The notes beneath the pieces were generated by a model. The model was not told the DNA's origin, did not search any database, and was given only the letters and a program-made list of their open reading frames with translations. The position numbers and the translations under genes were made by a program. A stretch of DNA of 15,515 bases from JBFWUW01 sp050247075 (GTDB taxonomy: Bacteria; Planctomycetota; Planctomycetia; Pirellulales; JBFWUW01): the NCBI GenBank assembly GCA_050247075.1, contig JBFWUW010000110.1, positions 1 to 15,515 of the forward strand. Direction: 5' to 3'. Each line of letters opens with the position of its first letter. Position 1 is the first letter of the stretch. Of this stretch, positions 1 through 6,794 are shown piece by piece.

Positions 1-78
1 CCTGAAATCCCTCCGTGCGTCCGGTGTGTTGGAAATTCAACACTCTTAATACGCCGCAAAACGCCGAGGGATTTCAGG
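1..78. repeat. Inverted-repeat element with internal palindrome
   Basis: Bases 1-13 (CCTGAAATCCCTC) are the exact reverse complement of 66-78 (GAGGGATTTCAGG). Between the arms lies a second perfect hairpin, GTGTTG (26-31) and CAACAC (38-43) with a 6-base loop. The right arm is followed by CTTTTTAG, so in the plus direction it could also act as a long-looped terminator for a gene left of the window. The element touches the window edge, so the left arm may extend further. It could be a small non-autonomous mobile element (MITE-like) or an intergenic structured repeat; copy number in the genome would decide. Confidence 0.55.
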
Positions 79-125
79 CTTTTTAGAAATTCGCCAGAAA
101 TTGCGGAAGGAATACGCTGGTTTAA

Positions 126-218
126 GGCCTAGCCGTTCTGCAAGAAGAAAATGCCCGCCTGCGGGCAGAAGTAGACCGCTTGAAAATGCAGAAACCGCCG
201 GACGGCACCAAGTTTTGA
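126..218 (+). pseudogene. Coding remnant ending in leucine-zipper-like peptide
   Basis: In frame with the TGA at 216-218, the sequence reads VLQEENARLRAEVDRLK and then a short tail ending DGTKF. This is a heptad-like, Leu/Glu/Arg-rich amphipathic helix with GC-rich third codon positions. The frame is closed upstream by TAA at 123-125, has no start codon with a ribosome binding site, and further stops lie within the first 90 bases. It therefore looks like the 3' end of a lost or disrupted gene, perhaps a regulator or a transposase orfA-like protein with a C-terminal coiled coil. The inverted-repeat element lies just upstream. The family cannot be named from about 30 codons, and chance is possible. 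Confidence 0.35.
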
Positions 219-268
219 GTCGTGCAAGGAACCGTTGGGGGCCAGGGCTTGATTCACAGCCAATCAGG

Positions 269-1018
269 CTACAACCGTCCGTTCCATTCCTCACGGCTGT
301 ATTTTTCGGCAACTAGCCGGGTTGTCTCCGCGGCGGGCCAGTCGACCGGTGGTAGGTTGGCGGCAAAGGCCGAGGCTATCGCCCAGCGGATCTCGGCGGA
401 GCGCAGCGGCAGATTGGCGACGAAGTCGTCGTGCGGGCGTCCTTGGCGATAGTCGGGCGAACGGGGAGGCGGATGCAGCAATTGGCCCACCAGTGGCAGC
501 GGAAAATCGTACAGCAGCGTTCCGTGATACAGCAAATGCCGCTGTTTACAGCGTAAACTGTTGCCGGAGAATTTTTTTTCTCCCAACGCCAGATCGCTGA
601 TTCCTTGCCGGCAAACATGGGGCACCAACGGACGCAGCGCCGCGGCAATCCGCTCTAATACAAATGCATGCGCCTGGTCGATGGCGCGCAATTGGGGCCT
701 GAATTCGTAACTCAGCACGACGGAGTACATAAGGCAGCCCGGCCCGCTGACGATGGCCAGGCCGCCGCTAGGCCGCCGCAGCACCGGCACGTGCCGCCGT
801 TGGCATTCCGGCAGATTGACCTCCACGGCCACGCGCGACGATGTTCCCACGACCACTACTGGGGTCGCGGGTTCCCAGAGGCGCAACACTTCGCACGGCT
901 CGATCGCGGCCTCGGCCCGTTCCAACAATGCCTCATCCAGGGCCAGGTTTTCCGCCGGCGTGGGCAAGGTCAGATCGAGCAGCGAGATCGACGGCAATGC
1001 TGTTGCTTTCCGCGGCAT
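269..1018 (-). CDS. Lipoate-protein ligase family protein (BPL/LPL fold)
   Basis: 249 residues. Likely attaches or transfers lipoyl/octanoyl groups to lipoyl domains of 2-oxoacid dehydrogenases or GcvH in the cytosol. Visible motifs are RRPSGG (81-86, the family RRxSGG lipoyl-AMP loop), GEKKFSGNS (146-154, with K149 in the place of the catalytic lysine), YHGTLLYDF (164-172) and a C-terminal KYSREEW (239-245). The loop after RRPSGG reads LAIVSGPG rather than the usual GGAVYHDxGN, so the strict LplA activity is not certain. C157 just after the lysine loop leaves room for a LipM/LipL-like acyl-enzyme transferase, although I cannot assign it. It is the second gene of an operon: its ATG overlaps the stop of the SHD1 gene as TAATG, implying translational coupling. 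At 249 residues it lacks the extra C-terminal domain of E. coli LplA. Confidence 0.83.
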   Translation of the reverse strand: MPRKATALPSISLLDLTLPTPAENLALDEALLERAEAAIEPCEVLRLWEPATPVVVVGTSSRVAVEVNLPECQRRHVPVLRRPSGGLAIVSGPGCLMYSVVLSYEFRPQLRAIDQAHAFVLERIAAALRPLVPHVCRQGISDLALGEKKFSGNSLRCKQRHLLYHGTLLYDFPLPLVGQLLHPPPRSPDYRQGRPHDDFVANLPLRSAEIRWAIASAFAANLPPVDWPAAETTRLVAEKYSREEWNGRL

Positions 1019-1971
1019 TAGTACCGGTTGACACGGCGGGCAGGGCCACTGACATAGCCAGGATACCGTGCCAAGGCTTGCTGCGTGGCGATGCGGCTAT
1101 TGTCGGCCGGCACTACCACCGAGACGGGCGGGCCGTAGGCTTGGGGACCAGGAAACAGCCGCACTTCCCACAAGTCGGTCACGCCCGCTCCCACCGCCAA
1201 CAAGCCCAGTTGCATCATGGCCACCTGTTGGTCGTTCTGCCTGTCGCGCTGATAGGCCTCTGCCTGCGATTTCAACATCAGCCTCTGCTGCTCTTGGTCC
1301 CTGGCCAGTTGATCGCGGTCGTCTTCCTCGTCCTGCTTGGCTACCCAGGTTTTCCAACCCGGCTCCAGCACCTTCAGATCGTCCTCGGCGAAGAAAAAGA
1401 ACGGCACTCCGTACTCGTCACCGCTTTCCACTTCCAATAGCACGCCTTCGCAGGTAAAAGTGGCCGGCTGCCCCTTTTGCTTGAGCAGCCAGGCATCTAG
1501 CTCTTTCTTTCCTTCGATCTCGGCCTTTTCAAAATGGCCCACGATCTTGGGGACCATGATCTGATACACGTCGGGCAGGTTATCGTACAACCGGTCGTTG
1601 ACGTAAACCTTGCCCCGCCGCCGTTGAATTGTCACGTCGCGGCGGGCGTAGTCCACCACCCGTCCCACCACCTTTAGGCCGCTGCGCATGGTCCAGGTTT
1701 GTTGTTCCCCCTCGGCGGCGCTCAACTCGGCCTTGGCTTCCTTCGATTCCAAGTAGGTTTGGTCCTTCTTGGAGAGCTTGTCGAGGGGAATCGCTACCAG
1801 GTCGTTCTTGTCGCGTTTGAGAATCACCGTCTCTTCGTCGTAAGCCAACAGCGTCCCTTTAAACGAAAAGTTGCCGGTAGAGTCGGTCCAGGTACGGCCC
1901 GCCTCGTCGGGCGGGGCGGCCGCTGCCAGCCCAGCGGCGAAGGCCAACACAACCGTCAAGCAAAACTTCAT
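1018..1971 (-). CDS. Secreted SHD1-domain protein
   Basis: 317 residues from the ATG at 1971. This start is chosen because GGGAGAG lies 7 bases upstream and a Sec signal peptide follows (MKFCLTVVLAFAAGLAAAA, cleavage near 19-20); the open frame extends 80 codons further but that part does not look like protein. Residues about 26-76 (RTWTDSTGNFSFKGTL to PLDKLSKKDQTYL) match the SLA1-homology-1 (SHD1) domain, frequent in planctomycete exported proteins. Residues 90-140 (TWTMRSG to DRLYDNLPDVYQ) look like a second, diverged SHD1-like unit. Residues 212-250 are charged and Gln-rich, probably a coiled coil, followed by a hydrophobic stretch (251-265). In eukaryotic Sla1, SHD1 binds a peptide sorting signal; the bacterial role is unknown. 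First gene of the operon with the lipoate-ligase-family gene. Confidence 0.87.
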   Translation of the reverse strand: MKFCLTVVLAFAAGLAAAAPPDEAGRTWTDSTGNFSFKGTLLAYDEETVILKRDKNDLVAIPLDKLSKKDQTYLESKEAKAELSAAEGEQQTWTMRSGLKVVGRVVDYARRDVTIQRRRGKVYVNDRLYDNLPDVYQIMVPKIVGHFEKAEIEGKKELDAWLLKQKGQPATFTCEGVLLEVESGDEYGVPFFFFAEDDLKVLEPGWKTWVAKQDEEDDRDQLARDQEQQRLMLKSQAEAYQRDRQNDQQVAMMQLGLLAVGAGVTDLWEVRLFPGPQAYGPPVSVVVPADNSRIATQQALARYPGYVSGPARRVNRY

Positions 1972-2228
1972 GGCAAATCTCTCCCACGGCAACAACAAGG
2001 AAAGGCAAACGGATAACTCCCTCCATTTTGCCTCATCGGGCGCCAACAAGAAAGTAGCTGCCTTCTGGGAAATATGCCCTAGAAAATGGGCCGAATCCAT
2101 GACCGAGCGAGAAAACCCATCGCCTGATTCGCGATGCTTCACCTCAAATGATGCTCGCCTTGGGCGGAAAACGGTTGTCATAATCCTTATGCCACACTCA
2201 ACTTGCTCCATCCGCTAGAATTCGTGTC
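1972..2228. other. Divergent intergenic region
   Basis: 257 bases between the minus-strand SHD1 operon and the plus-strand DUF1501 gene, so promoters for both should lie here. On the plus strand TAGAAT (2216-2221) fits a -10 box and ends 7 bases before the DUF1501 ATG, but no convincing -35 precedes it. On the minus strand I see only the ribosome binding site of the SHD1 gene and no clear promoter. Confidence 0.4.
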
Positions 2229-3635
2229 ATGCGGGTACAACAACCACTACCGTTAACTGGTCCCCAGTTTGGCCTCGCCAGAGCTTCGCGCCGTGATGTG
2301 CTGCGCGTTGGCGGATGCGGCATGCTGGGACTAAGCATGTCTGCTTTGGCGCAAGGTCGAGCGAACACCGCGGCGCTTGCGGCCAAAGCTCGTTCGGTGA
2401 TTTTCTTGTACCAGTTTGGCGGGCCCAGCCATGTCGATACCTTCGACATGAAGCCCGAAGCCGCCGACGGCCTGCGGAGCCACTTCCGGCCGATTGCCAC
2501 CAAGGTTCCTGGGACCATCGTCTGCGAACATCTGCCGGAAATGGCCCAGGTGATGGATCGAGTGGCACTGGTCCGCTCGGTCCACCACACCATGAAGAAC
2601 CACAATCCGGCCAGCTATTACGCATTGACGGGCCGTGCGCCGCCGGTCGACGATATCCGGCTGCCTGAATCCCTGGACCTGTTTCCCGCTTATGGATCGG
2701 TGGTGGAACACGTCGCGCCGGCCAGGCAAGGGCTGGCGACATTCGTCGCCGAGCCGTATTTGATCCGAGATGGCTCCATCACGCCGGGCCAAGGAGGCAG
2801 CTTCCTGGGACCGGGGTTTGATCCGTTGTTGATTACCGGCGACCCCAACGCAGACGCTTTTCAGCCGCCAGAGTTTTCGCTGCCCGAGGGGATTGACCCT
2901 GCCCGCCTGGCCGATCGCCGCGAAATGCAAGCACTGATTGATTCGCAAGCCAGATTGCTGGACCGCTCGGCCCACGTGCAAGGGCTAGAAGCCTGCTACG
3001 AGCGGGCCTACGGGCTGATTAACTCGACCGAGGTGCGGCAAGCGTTTGAACTTTCGGCCGAGAGCGAGGCCACCCGCCTGGCCTATGGGCGAACAACCTA
3101 CGGCCAAAGCTGCCTGCTGGCCCGACGACTGGTCGAGGCGGGTGTCAAGTTTGTCAATGTCTATTTTTCTGGATCGATTGGCGGACAAACGACAACCGGC
3201 GGCGGTTGGGACACGCACGGGTTTGGCAACACGCGGATGTATCCCATCCTGACGGCCAACCATTTGCCGCTGACCAATCAGACGCTGCCTGTCTTGCTGA
3301 ATGACCTGGAACAGCGCGGGCTGTTGGACGAGACGTTGGTGGTCTGGATGGGCGAATTTGGCCGCACTCCCAAACTCAACGAAAACATCAGCCGCGACCA
3401 CTGGCCGCATTGCTACACCGTCCTGTTGGCGGGCGGAGGCATCCGGGGAGGTGCCATTCACGGCGCTTCTGATGCCGACGGGGCATTTCCCATTGCAGAT
3501 CCCGTGCGGCCCGACGATCTGGCAGCCACCATGTTCTGGCTGCTGGGCATCGACCCGGCCACCGAAATCCACGATCGCCTGAACCGGCCTTGGCCGATTG
3601 CGGCGGGCCAGCCTATATCTTCGCTCGTGGGATGA
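2229..3635 (+). CDS. DUF1501 protein with twin-arginine signal
   Basis: 468 residues, usual length for DUF1501. The N-terminus carries SRRDVLRVGGCGMLGLSMSA (20-39), a Tat-type signal with the RR pair at 21-22, so the protein is probably exported folded. Family motifs are FGGPSHVDTFDMKP (63-76), VRSVHHTMKNHNPASYYALTG (115-135), GGGWDTHG (about 324-331), GEFGRTP (375-381) and DHWPH (390-394). These place it in DUF1501, related to the alkaline phosphatase/sulfatase superfamily. The many His/Asp residues suggest metal binding, but no substrate is established for the family. In planctomycetes it is typically paired with a DUF1549/DUF1553 cytochrome-type partner; no partner lies next to this copy. 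No Shine-Dalgarno precedes the ATG; TAGAAT ends 7 bases upstream, so the mRNA may be leaderless. Confidence 0.95.
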   Translation: MRVQQPLPLTGPQFGLARASRRDVLRVGGCGMLGLSMSALAQGRANTAALAAKARSVIFLYQFGGPSHVDTFDMKPEAADGLRSHFRPIATKVPGTIVCEHLPEMAQVMDRVALVRSVHHTMKNHNPASYYALTGRAPPVDDIRLPESLDLFPAYGSVVEHVAPARQGLATFVAEPYLIRDGSITPGQGGSFLGPGFDPLLITGDPNADAFQPPEFSLPEGIDPARLADRREMQALIDSQARLLDRSAHVQGLEACYERAYGLINSTEVRQAFELSAESEATRLAYGRTTYGQSCLLARRLVEAGVKFVNVYFSGSIGGQTTTGGGWDTHGFGNTRMYPILTANHLPLTNQTLPVLLNDLEQRGLLDETLVVWMGEFGRTPKLNENISRDHWPHCYTVLLAGGGIRGGAIHGASDADGAFPIADPVRPDDLAATMFWLLGIDPATEIHDRLNRPWPIAAGQPISSLVG

Positions 3636-3819
3636 CCGCCCACGTAAGCCAAAGTGCTTGGGTGCCCGCGGATTAGACGAGAAACCACGATCGCACGGTT
3701 TGACAACCGCCACCGGTGGCCTAGGTTTGCCAAACGGCTAGCCAGGGCGCATTTTTCCTTGTGTATGGACCACGCTCGCGCCCCCGCGGCCGATTACGCC
3801 ACGCTCCGTGGAAGGCTGC

Positions 3820-5415
3820 ATGGCCACCGCATCAACGACCACCACCAACCGCGCTAGGACTATTGCGCGGCTGACGCGGGCGGGTGGGGCTGTGCTCTTG
3901 GCGATTCTCTTGGCCGTCGCCTCGGTTCATGTAATGTTGTTGCGTCCGGGGCATGTGTGGGGCGACGACTTCAGCATGTATTTATTGCACGCCCGCTGCA
4001 TTGCCGAGGGGCGGGCCTTCACCGATACCCCTTATATCTACAATCCCGACTATGCTTTTCTAGGTCCGCCGGCCTATCCACCGATTGCGCCGCTGTTGAT
4101 GGCACCGGTCTACTGCCTGTTTGGCCTGAATCTGTTGGCCATCAAAGGGTTGATGGTCGGCTGTTTTGTAGCCGCGTTGGGTTTCTTGGCGCTGCTAGTG
4201 CGGCAGCGGCTATGGCCATGGTACGTCGCGCTGCTGTTGGTACTGGTGGGGGTGAACGTCTTCTATCTGCGCTGGATTCCGTACATCGGCTCCGACGCGC
4301 CGTTCTTGGTGTTTTTGTTTCTGGCGCTGTGGTTGATGGAGATGATGTTGGGCCATTCGACCGTCCCTCTTGCAAAGGGAGATGGAGAAGGTGTTTCAAT
4401 AAAGAAACCGAAGTTGCCGCTGGCGCTGGCTGTGGGCGTGACGATCTATCTGGCTTTTGGCACCCGCACCGTTGGCGGCGTGTTGTTGCCGGTGTTATTG
4501 GTGACGGACCTGCTGCGATCGCGACGTCTGAGCCGCGGCACCCTGCTGGCCAGCTTGGTGTTTGCCCTTCTGGTGGCGGCCCAATACCTGCTGATTCGCC
4601 CGACGGGCGGCGGATATGCCGATCAACTCAATTTGGAGCCGCTGGTGCTGGCTCGCAACGCCGCGCAGTACGCCTCGCGATTGGTGGCCGTTTGGTCAAA
4701 CGGCTATTGGGTGCCGCTGGCCGCGGCGCTGGGACTGGCGTTTCTGGTCCTGGCCCTGCTGGGCTACGTGCGTGCGGTCCGCCAGCGGATCGGCGCGACG
4801 GAGGTCTTTCCCGTGCTCTATCTGGGGGTGATCTTGCTGTTTCCCAGTTACCAAGGTGAACGGTTCCTGCTGCCCGTCTTGCCTCTTTACGTCTTCTATG
4901 CGCTGCTGGGATTGCAATGCCCTTGGTTGGAAAGTGGTGGCCGCGAGCGGCGCTGGATCGCGCCGACGCTGGTTTCCTTGGTGCTGACCACGACGGCGGC
5001 GCGGCTCTCGGCCCATGACTTTGGCGCCATTGCCGAAGGGCTACACCGGCCCGAGTCGGCCGCGCTGTTTGATTTTGTCAGCCAGCATACAGGCCCGGAC
5101 GACGTGTTCGTGTTTGCTAAGCCGCGTGCGCTAGGGTTGATGACCGGCCGCCGCGCGGCGGCCTTTCATCGCGCGACGGACGACAGCCAAATGTGGGACT
5201 TCCTCGACCGCATCAACGCCGGCTACGTCGTATCGTTCGACAACGACCGGCCGCTGGCCGACGAGGAGGAACGGGCACTCGCCAACTATCTGCGAGCCTT
5301 CATCGCCCGCCACGGCCAGCGCCTGGAACCAGTCTACGCCAACCCAGACTTTCGGGTTTATCACATTAGGCGGAACGGGGCAGCGTTGCCCGTGGGTTCC
5401 CATCCGACAAATTGA
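3820..5415 (+). CDS. GT-C fold membrane glycosyltransferase-like protein
   Basis: 531 residues from the ATG at 3820, preferred over the GTG at 3808 because GGAAGG (3810-3815) lies just upstream of the ATG. The protein has about 10 hydrophobic segments (first at 21-42, others between about 88 and 395) and a soluble C-terminal domain (about 400-531). After TM1 comes WGDDFSMYLLHARCIAEG (47-64), the Asp-Asp plus Tyr pattern of the first periplasmic loop of ArnT/PMT-like GT-C enzymes, where the acidic residue is catalytic. GERFLLPVLPLYVFYALLGL (346-365) is also typical of that group. Such enzymes transfer sugars from polyprenyl-phosphate donors outside the membrane; the acceptor is unknown. Residues about 179-198 have codon use unlike the rest of the gene, coinciding with a palindromic repeat (separate entry). 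No partner genes nearby point to a substrate. Confidence 0.78.
   Translation: MATASTTTTNRARTIARLTRAGGAVLLAILLAVASVHVMLLRPGHVWGDDFSMYLLHARCIAEGRAFTDTPYIYNPDYAFLGPPAYPPIAPLLMAPVYCLFGLNLLAIKGLMVGCFVAALGFLALLVRQRLWPWYVALLLVLVGVNVFYLRWIPYIGSDAPFLVFLFLALWLMEMMLGHSTVPLAKGDGEGVSIKKPKLPLALAVGVTIYLAFGTRTVGGVLLPVLLVTDLLRSRRLSRGTLLASLVFALLVAAQYLLIRPTGGGYADQLNLEPLVLARNAAQYASRLVAVWSNGYWVPLAAALGLAFLVLALLGYVRAVRQRIGATEVFPVLYLGVILLFPSYQGERFLLPVLPLYVFYALLGLQCPWLESGGRERRWIAPTLVSLVLTTTAARLSAHDFGAIAEGLHRPESAALFDFVSQHTGPDDVFVFAKPRALGLMTGRRAAAFHRATDDSQMWDFLDRINAGYVVSFDNDRPLADEEERALANYLRAFIARHGQRLEPVYANPDFRVYHIRRNGAALPVGSHPTN
4360..4420 (+). repeat. Palindromic repeat-like insert inside the GT-C gene
   Basis: TCCCT (4364-4368) and AGGGA (4376-4380) form a hairpin. 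The stretch is translated in frame as VPLAKGDGEGVSIKKPK and uses CCT, CTT, GCA, GGA, GGT, GTT, TCA and ATA codons, which are uncommon in the surrounding GC-rich gene. It falls in a predicted hydrophilic loop between two membrane segments. A similar TCCCTCT...AAAGGGGG pattern occurs in the noncoding region at 14167-14191, which suggests a dispersed palindromic repeat that invaded the gene in frame. Confidence 0.4.
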
Positions 5416-5522
5416 ATGCGGATTGTCGCCGTCGGAATACGGTTCCCACTGCGGTCGGCGAAGAAATCGCCTCCAACGGCAACCCCGTTTGTCCCGCCCT
5501 ACCCCCGCCACGTAGCGGGTAT

Positions 5523-5562
5523 ATACTTAAAGAGGAATCTCCTACTCCAGACGATACTTAAA
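5523..5562 (+). promoter_or_regulatory. Paired ATACTTAAA direct repeats before nadA
   Basis: ATACTTAAA occurs at 5523-5531 and again at 5554-5562, 31 bp apart start to start, about three helical turns. The first is followed by GAGG and the second by CCTC. Both lie within 66 bp upstream of the nadA start, in an otherwise GC-rich region. This is the geometry expected for a regulator binding two sites on one face of the DNA. TATACT at 5522-5527 could also be a -10 box. No regulator can be named. Confidence 0.35.
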
Positions 5563-5588
5563 CCTCTCCCTTATCCAGGCTTTCGCCG

Positions 5589-6731
5589 ATGACGACCCTC
5601 TTGGCAACAGGCCCTGCGCCTCGGTTTGAACTGGCCCCCTACAAGTCGCTCGACAATGTCACACTGACCGAGCGGATACAAGCGATACGGGCAGAGCTTG
5701 GGTCGAAACTGTTGATTTTGGGGCATCATTACCAGCAAGACGAAGTCATCGCCTTGAGCGATTTGCGGGGAGACAGCTACCAGCTTAGCCAGATGGCCGC
5801 CAGCAGCAGCGATTGCCGCTACATTGCTTTTTGCGGCGTCCATTTCATGGCCGAGACGGCCGACGTGCTGGCCAACCGGCCGGACAAGCTGGCCGAACGC
5901 GGCGGCGAGCGCGTGACCGTGGTCTTGCCCGACATGGCCGCTGGCTGCTCCATGGCCGACATGGCGATAATCGAACAGGTCGAAAACTGCTGGTCGGAGT
6001 TGGGCGAGGTCATCGACACCGACGATGTTACGCCCGTCACCTACATCAACTCGGCGGCCAGTCTAAAGGCCTTCTGCGGCCGCCACGGCGGGATTGTCTG
6101 CACCTCCAGCAACGCCAAAGCTGTGCTTGAATGGGCCTTCCGCCGCACCAAACGCGTGTTGTTCTTTCCCGACCAGCACCTGGGCCGCAACACGGCCAAG
6201 GCGATGGGCGTGCCGCTAGCGGAAATGCCCGTTTGGGATCCGTATCTGGAACTGGGAGGCAACAGCGAGCAGCAACTGCAAGACAGCCGCGTCTTGTTGT
6301 GGAAGGGGCATTGCAGCGTCCATCAGATGTTTCGCACCGAGCATATCGATCAGTTTCGATCACGGTTTCCGGGAATCAAGATTCTGGTCCACCCGGAATG
6401 CACGATGGAGGTCGTCGATGCTGCCGATGTACGCGGTTCCACGGGCAAGATCATCCGCGAGGTGGAAGCGGCCCCAGCCGGCAGCAAGTGGGCTATCGGC
6501 ACCGAATTGCACCTGGTCAATCGGCTCAAACAAGAGCACCCGGAACAAGAAATCCACTTTCTGTCGCCGGTCGTCTGCATGTGCGCCACCATGTACCGCA
6601 TCGACCTGGCCCATCTCTGCTGGACGGTCGAGAACCTGGCGGCCGGCACGCCGGTGAATATCATCGAAGTCGATCCCGAAACCACCCGCTGGGCGTTGGT
6701 GGCCCTAGAGCGGATGCTAGAAGTGAAATAG
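5589..6731 (+). CDS. nadA: Quinolinate synthase NadA
   Basis: 380 residues. NadA condenses iminoaspartate with dihydroxyacetone phosphate to quinolinate, the second step of de novo NAD synthesis, using an oxygen-sensitive [4Fe-4S] cluster in the cytosol. Visible motifs are LGHHYQQDEV (44-53), MAAGCSMADM (116-125), TYINSAASLKAF (151-162), CTSSNA (171-176), FFPDQHLGRN (192-201), WKGHCSVHQMF (238-248), HPECTMEVVDAADVRGST (268-285) and CMCATMYRI (330-338). Three cysteines spaced like the cluster ligands of known NadA are C120, C242 and C330 or C332. Length fits the long NadA subtype. The ATG is preceded by a weak CCAGG about 9 bases upstream. nadB and nadC are not in the window, so the gene is not part of a local nad operon. 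Paired direct repeats upstream may carry regulation. Confidence 0.97.
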   Translation: MTTLLATGPAPRFELAPYKSLDNVTLTERIQAIRAELGSKLLILGHHYQQDEVIALSDLRGDSYQLSQMAASSSDCRYIAFCGVHFMAETADVLANRPDKLAERGGERVTVVLPDMAAGCSMADMAIIEQVENCWSELGEVIDTDDVTPVTYINSAASLKAFCGRHGGIVCTSSNAKAVLEWAFRRTKRVLFFPDQHLGRNTAKAMGVPLAEMPVWDPYLELGGNSEQQLQDSRVLLWKGHCSVHQMFRTEHIDQFRSRFPGIKILVHPECTMEVVDAADVRGSTGKIIREVEAAPAGSKWAIGTELHLVNRLKQEHPEQEIHFLSPVVCMCATMYRIDLAHLCWTVENLAAGTPVNIIEVDPETTRWALVALERMLEVK

Positions 6732-6794
6732 CGCGTTAGAATCCGGCACGCTCGATCGGTACACCCTCTTTCGCACCTACCAGGATTCTTAGGC

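Noticed and set aside
46..312. 88-codon minus-strand frame (MPKNTAVRN...) at the left edge
   Set aside because: It overlaps the end of the lipoate-ligase-family gene and the inverted repeat, and has no ribosome binding site or family resemblance.
3709..3720. GCCACCGGTGGC palindrome between the DUF1501 and GT-C genes
   Set aside because: Only a 4-bp hairpin with a 4-base loop and no adjoining T tract; could be chance in GC-rich DNA.
5503..5519. CCCGC/GCGGG hairpin after the GT-C gene
   Set aside because: Weak 5-bp stem followed by TATATACTT, not a T run; not a credible terminator.
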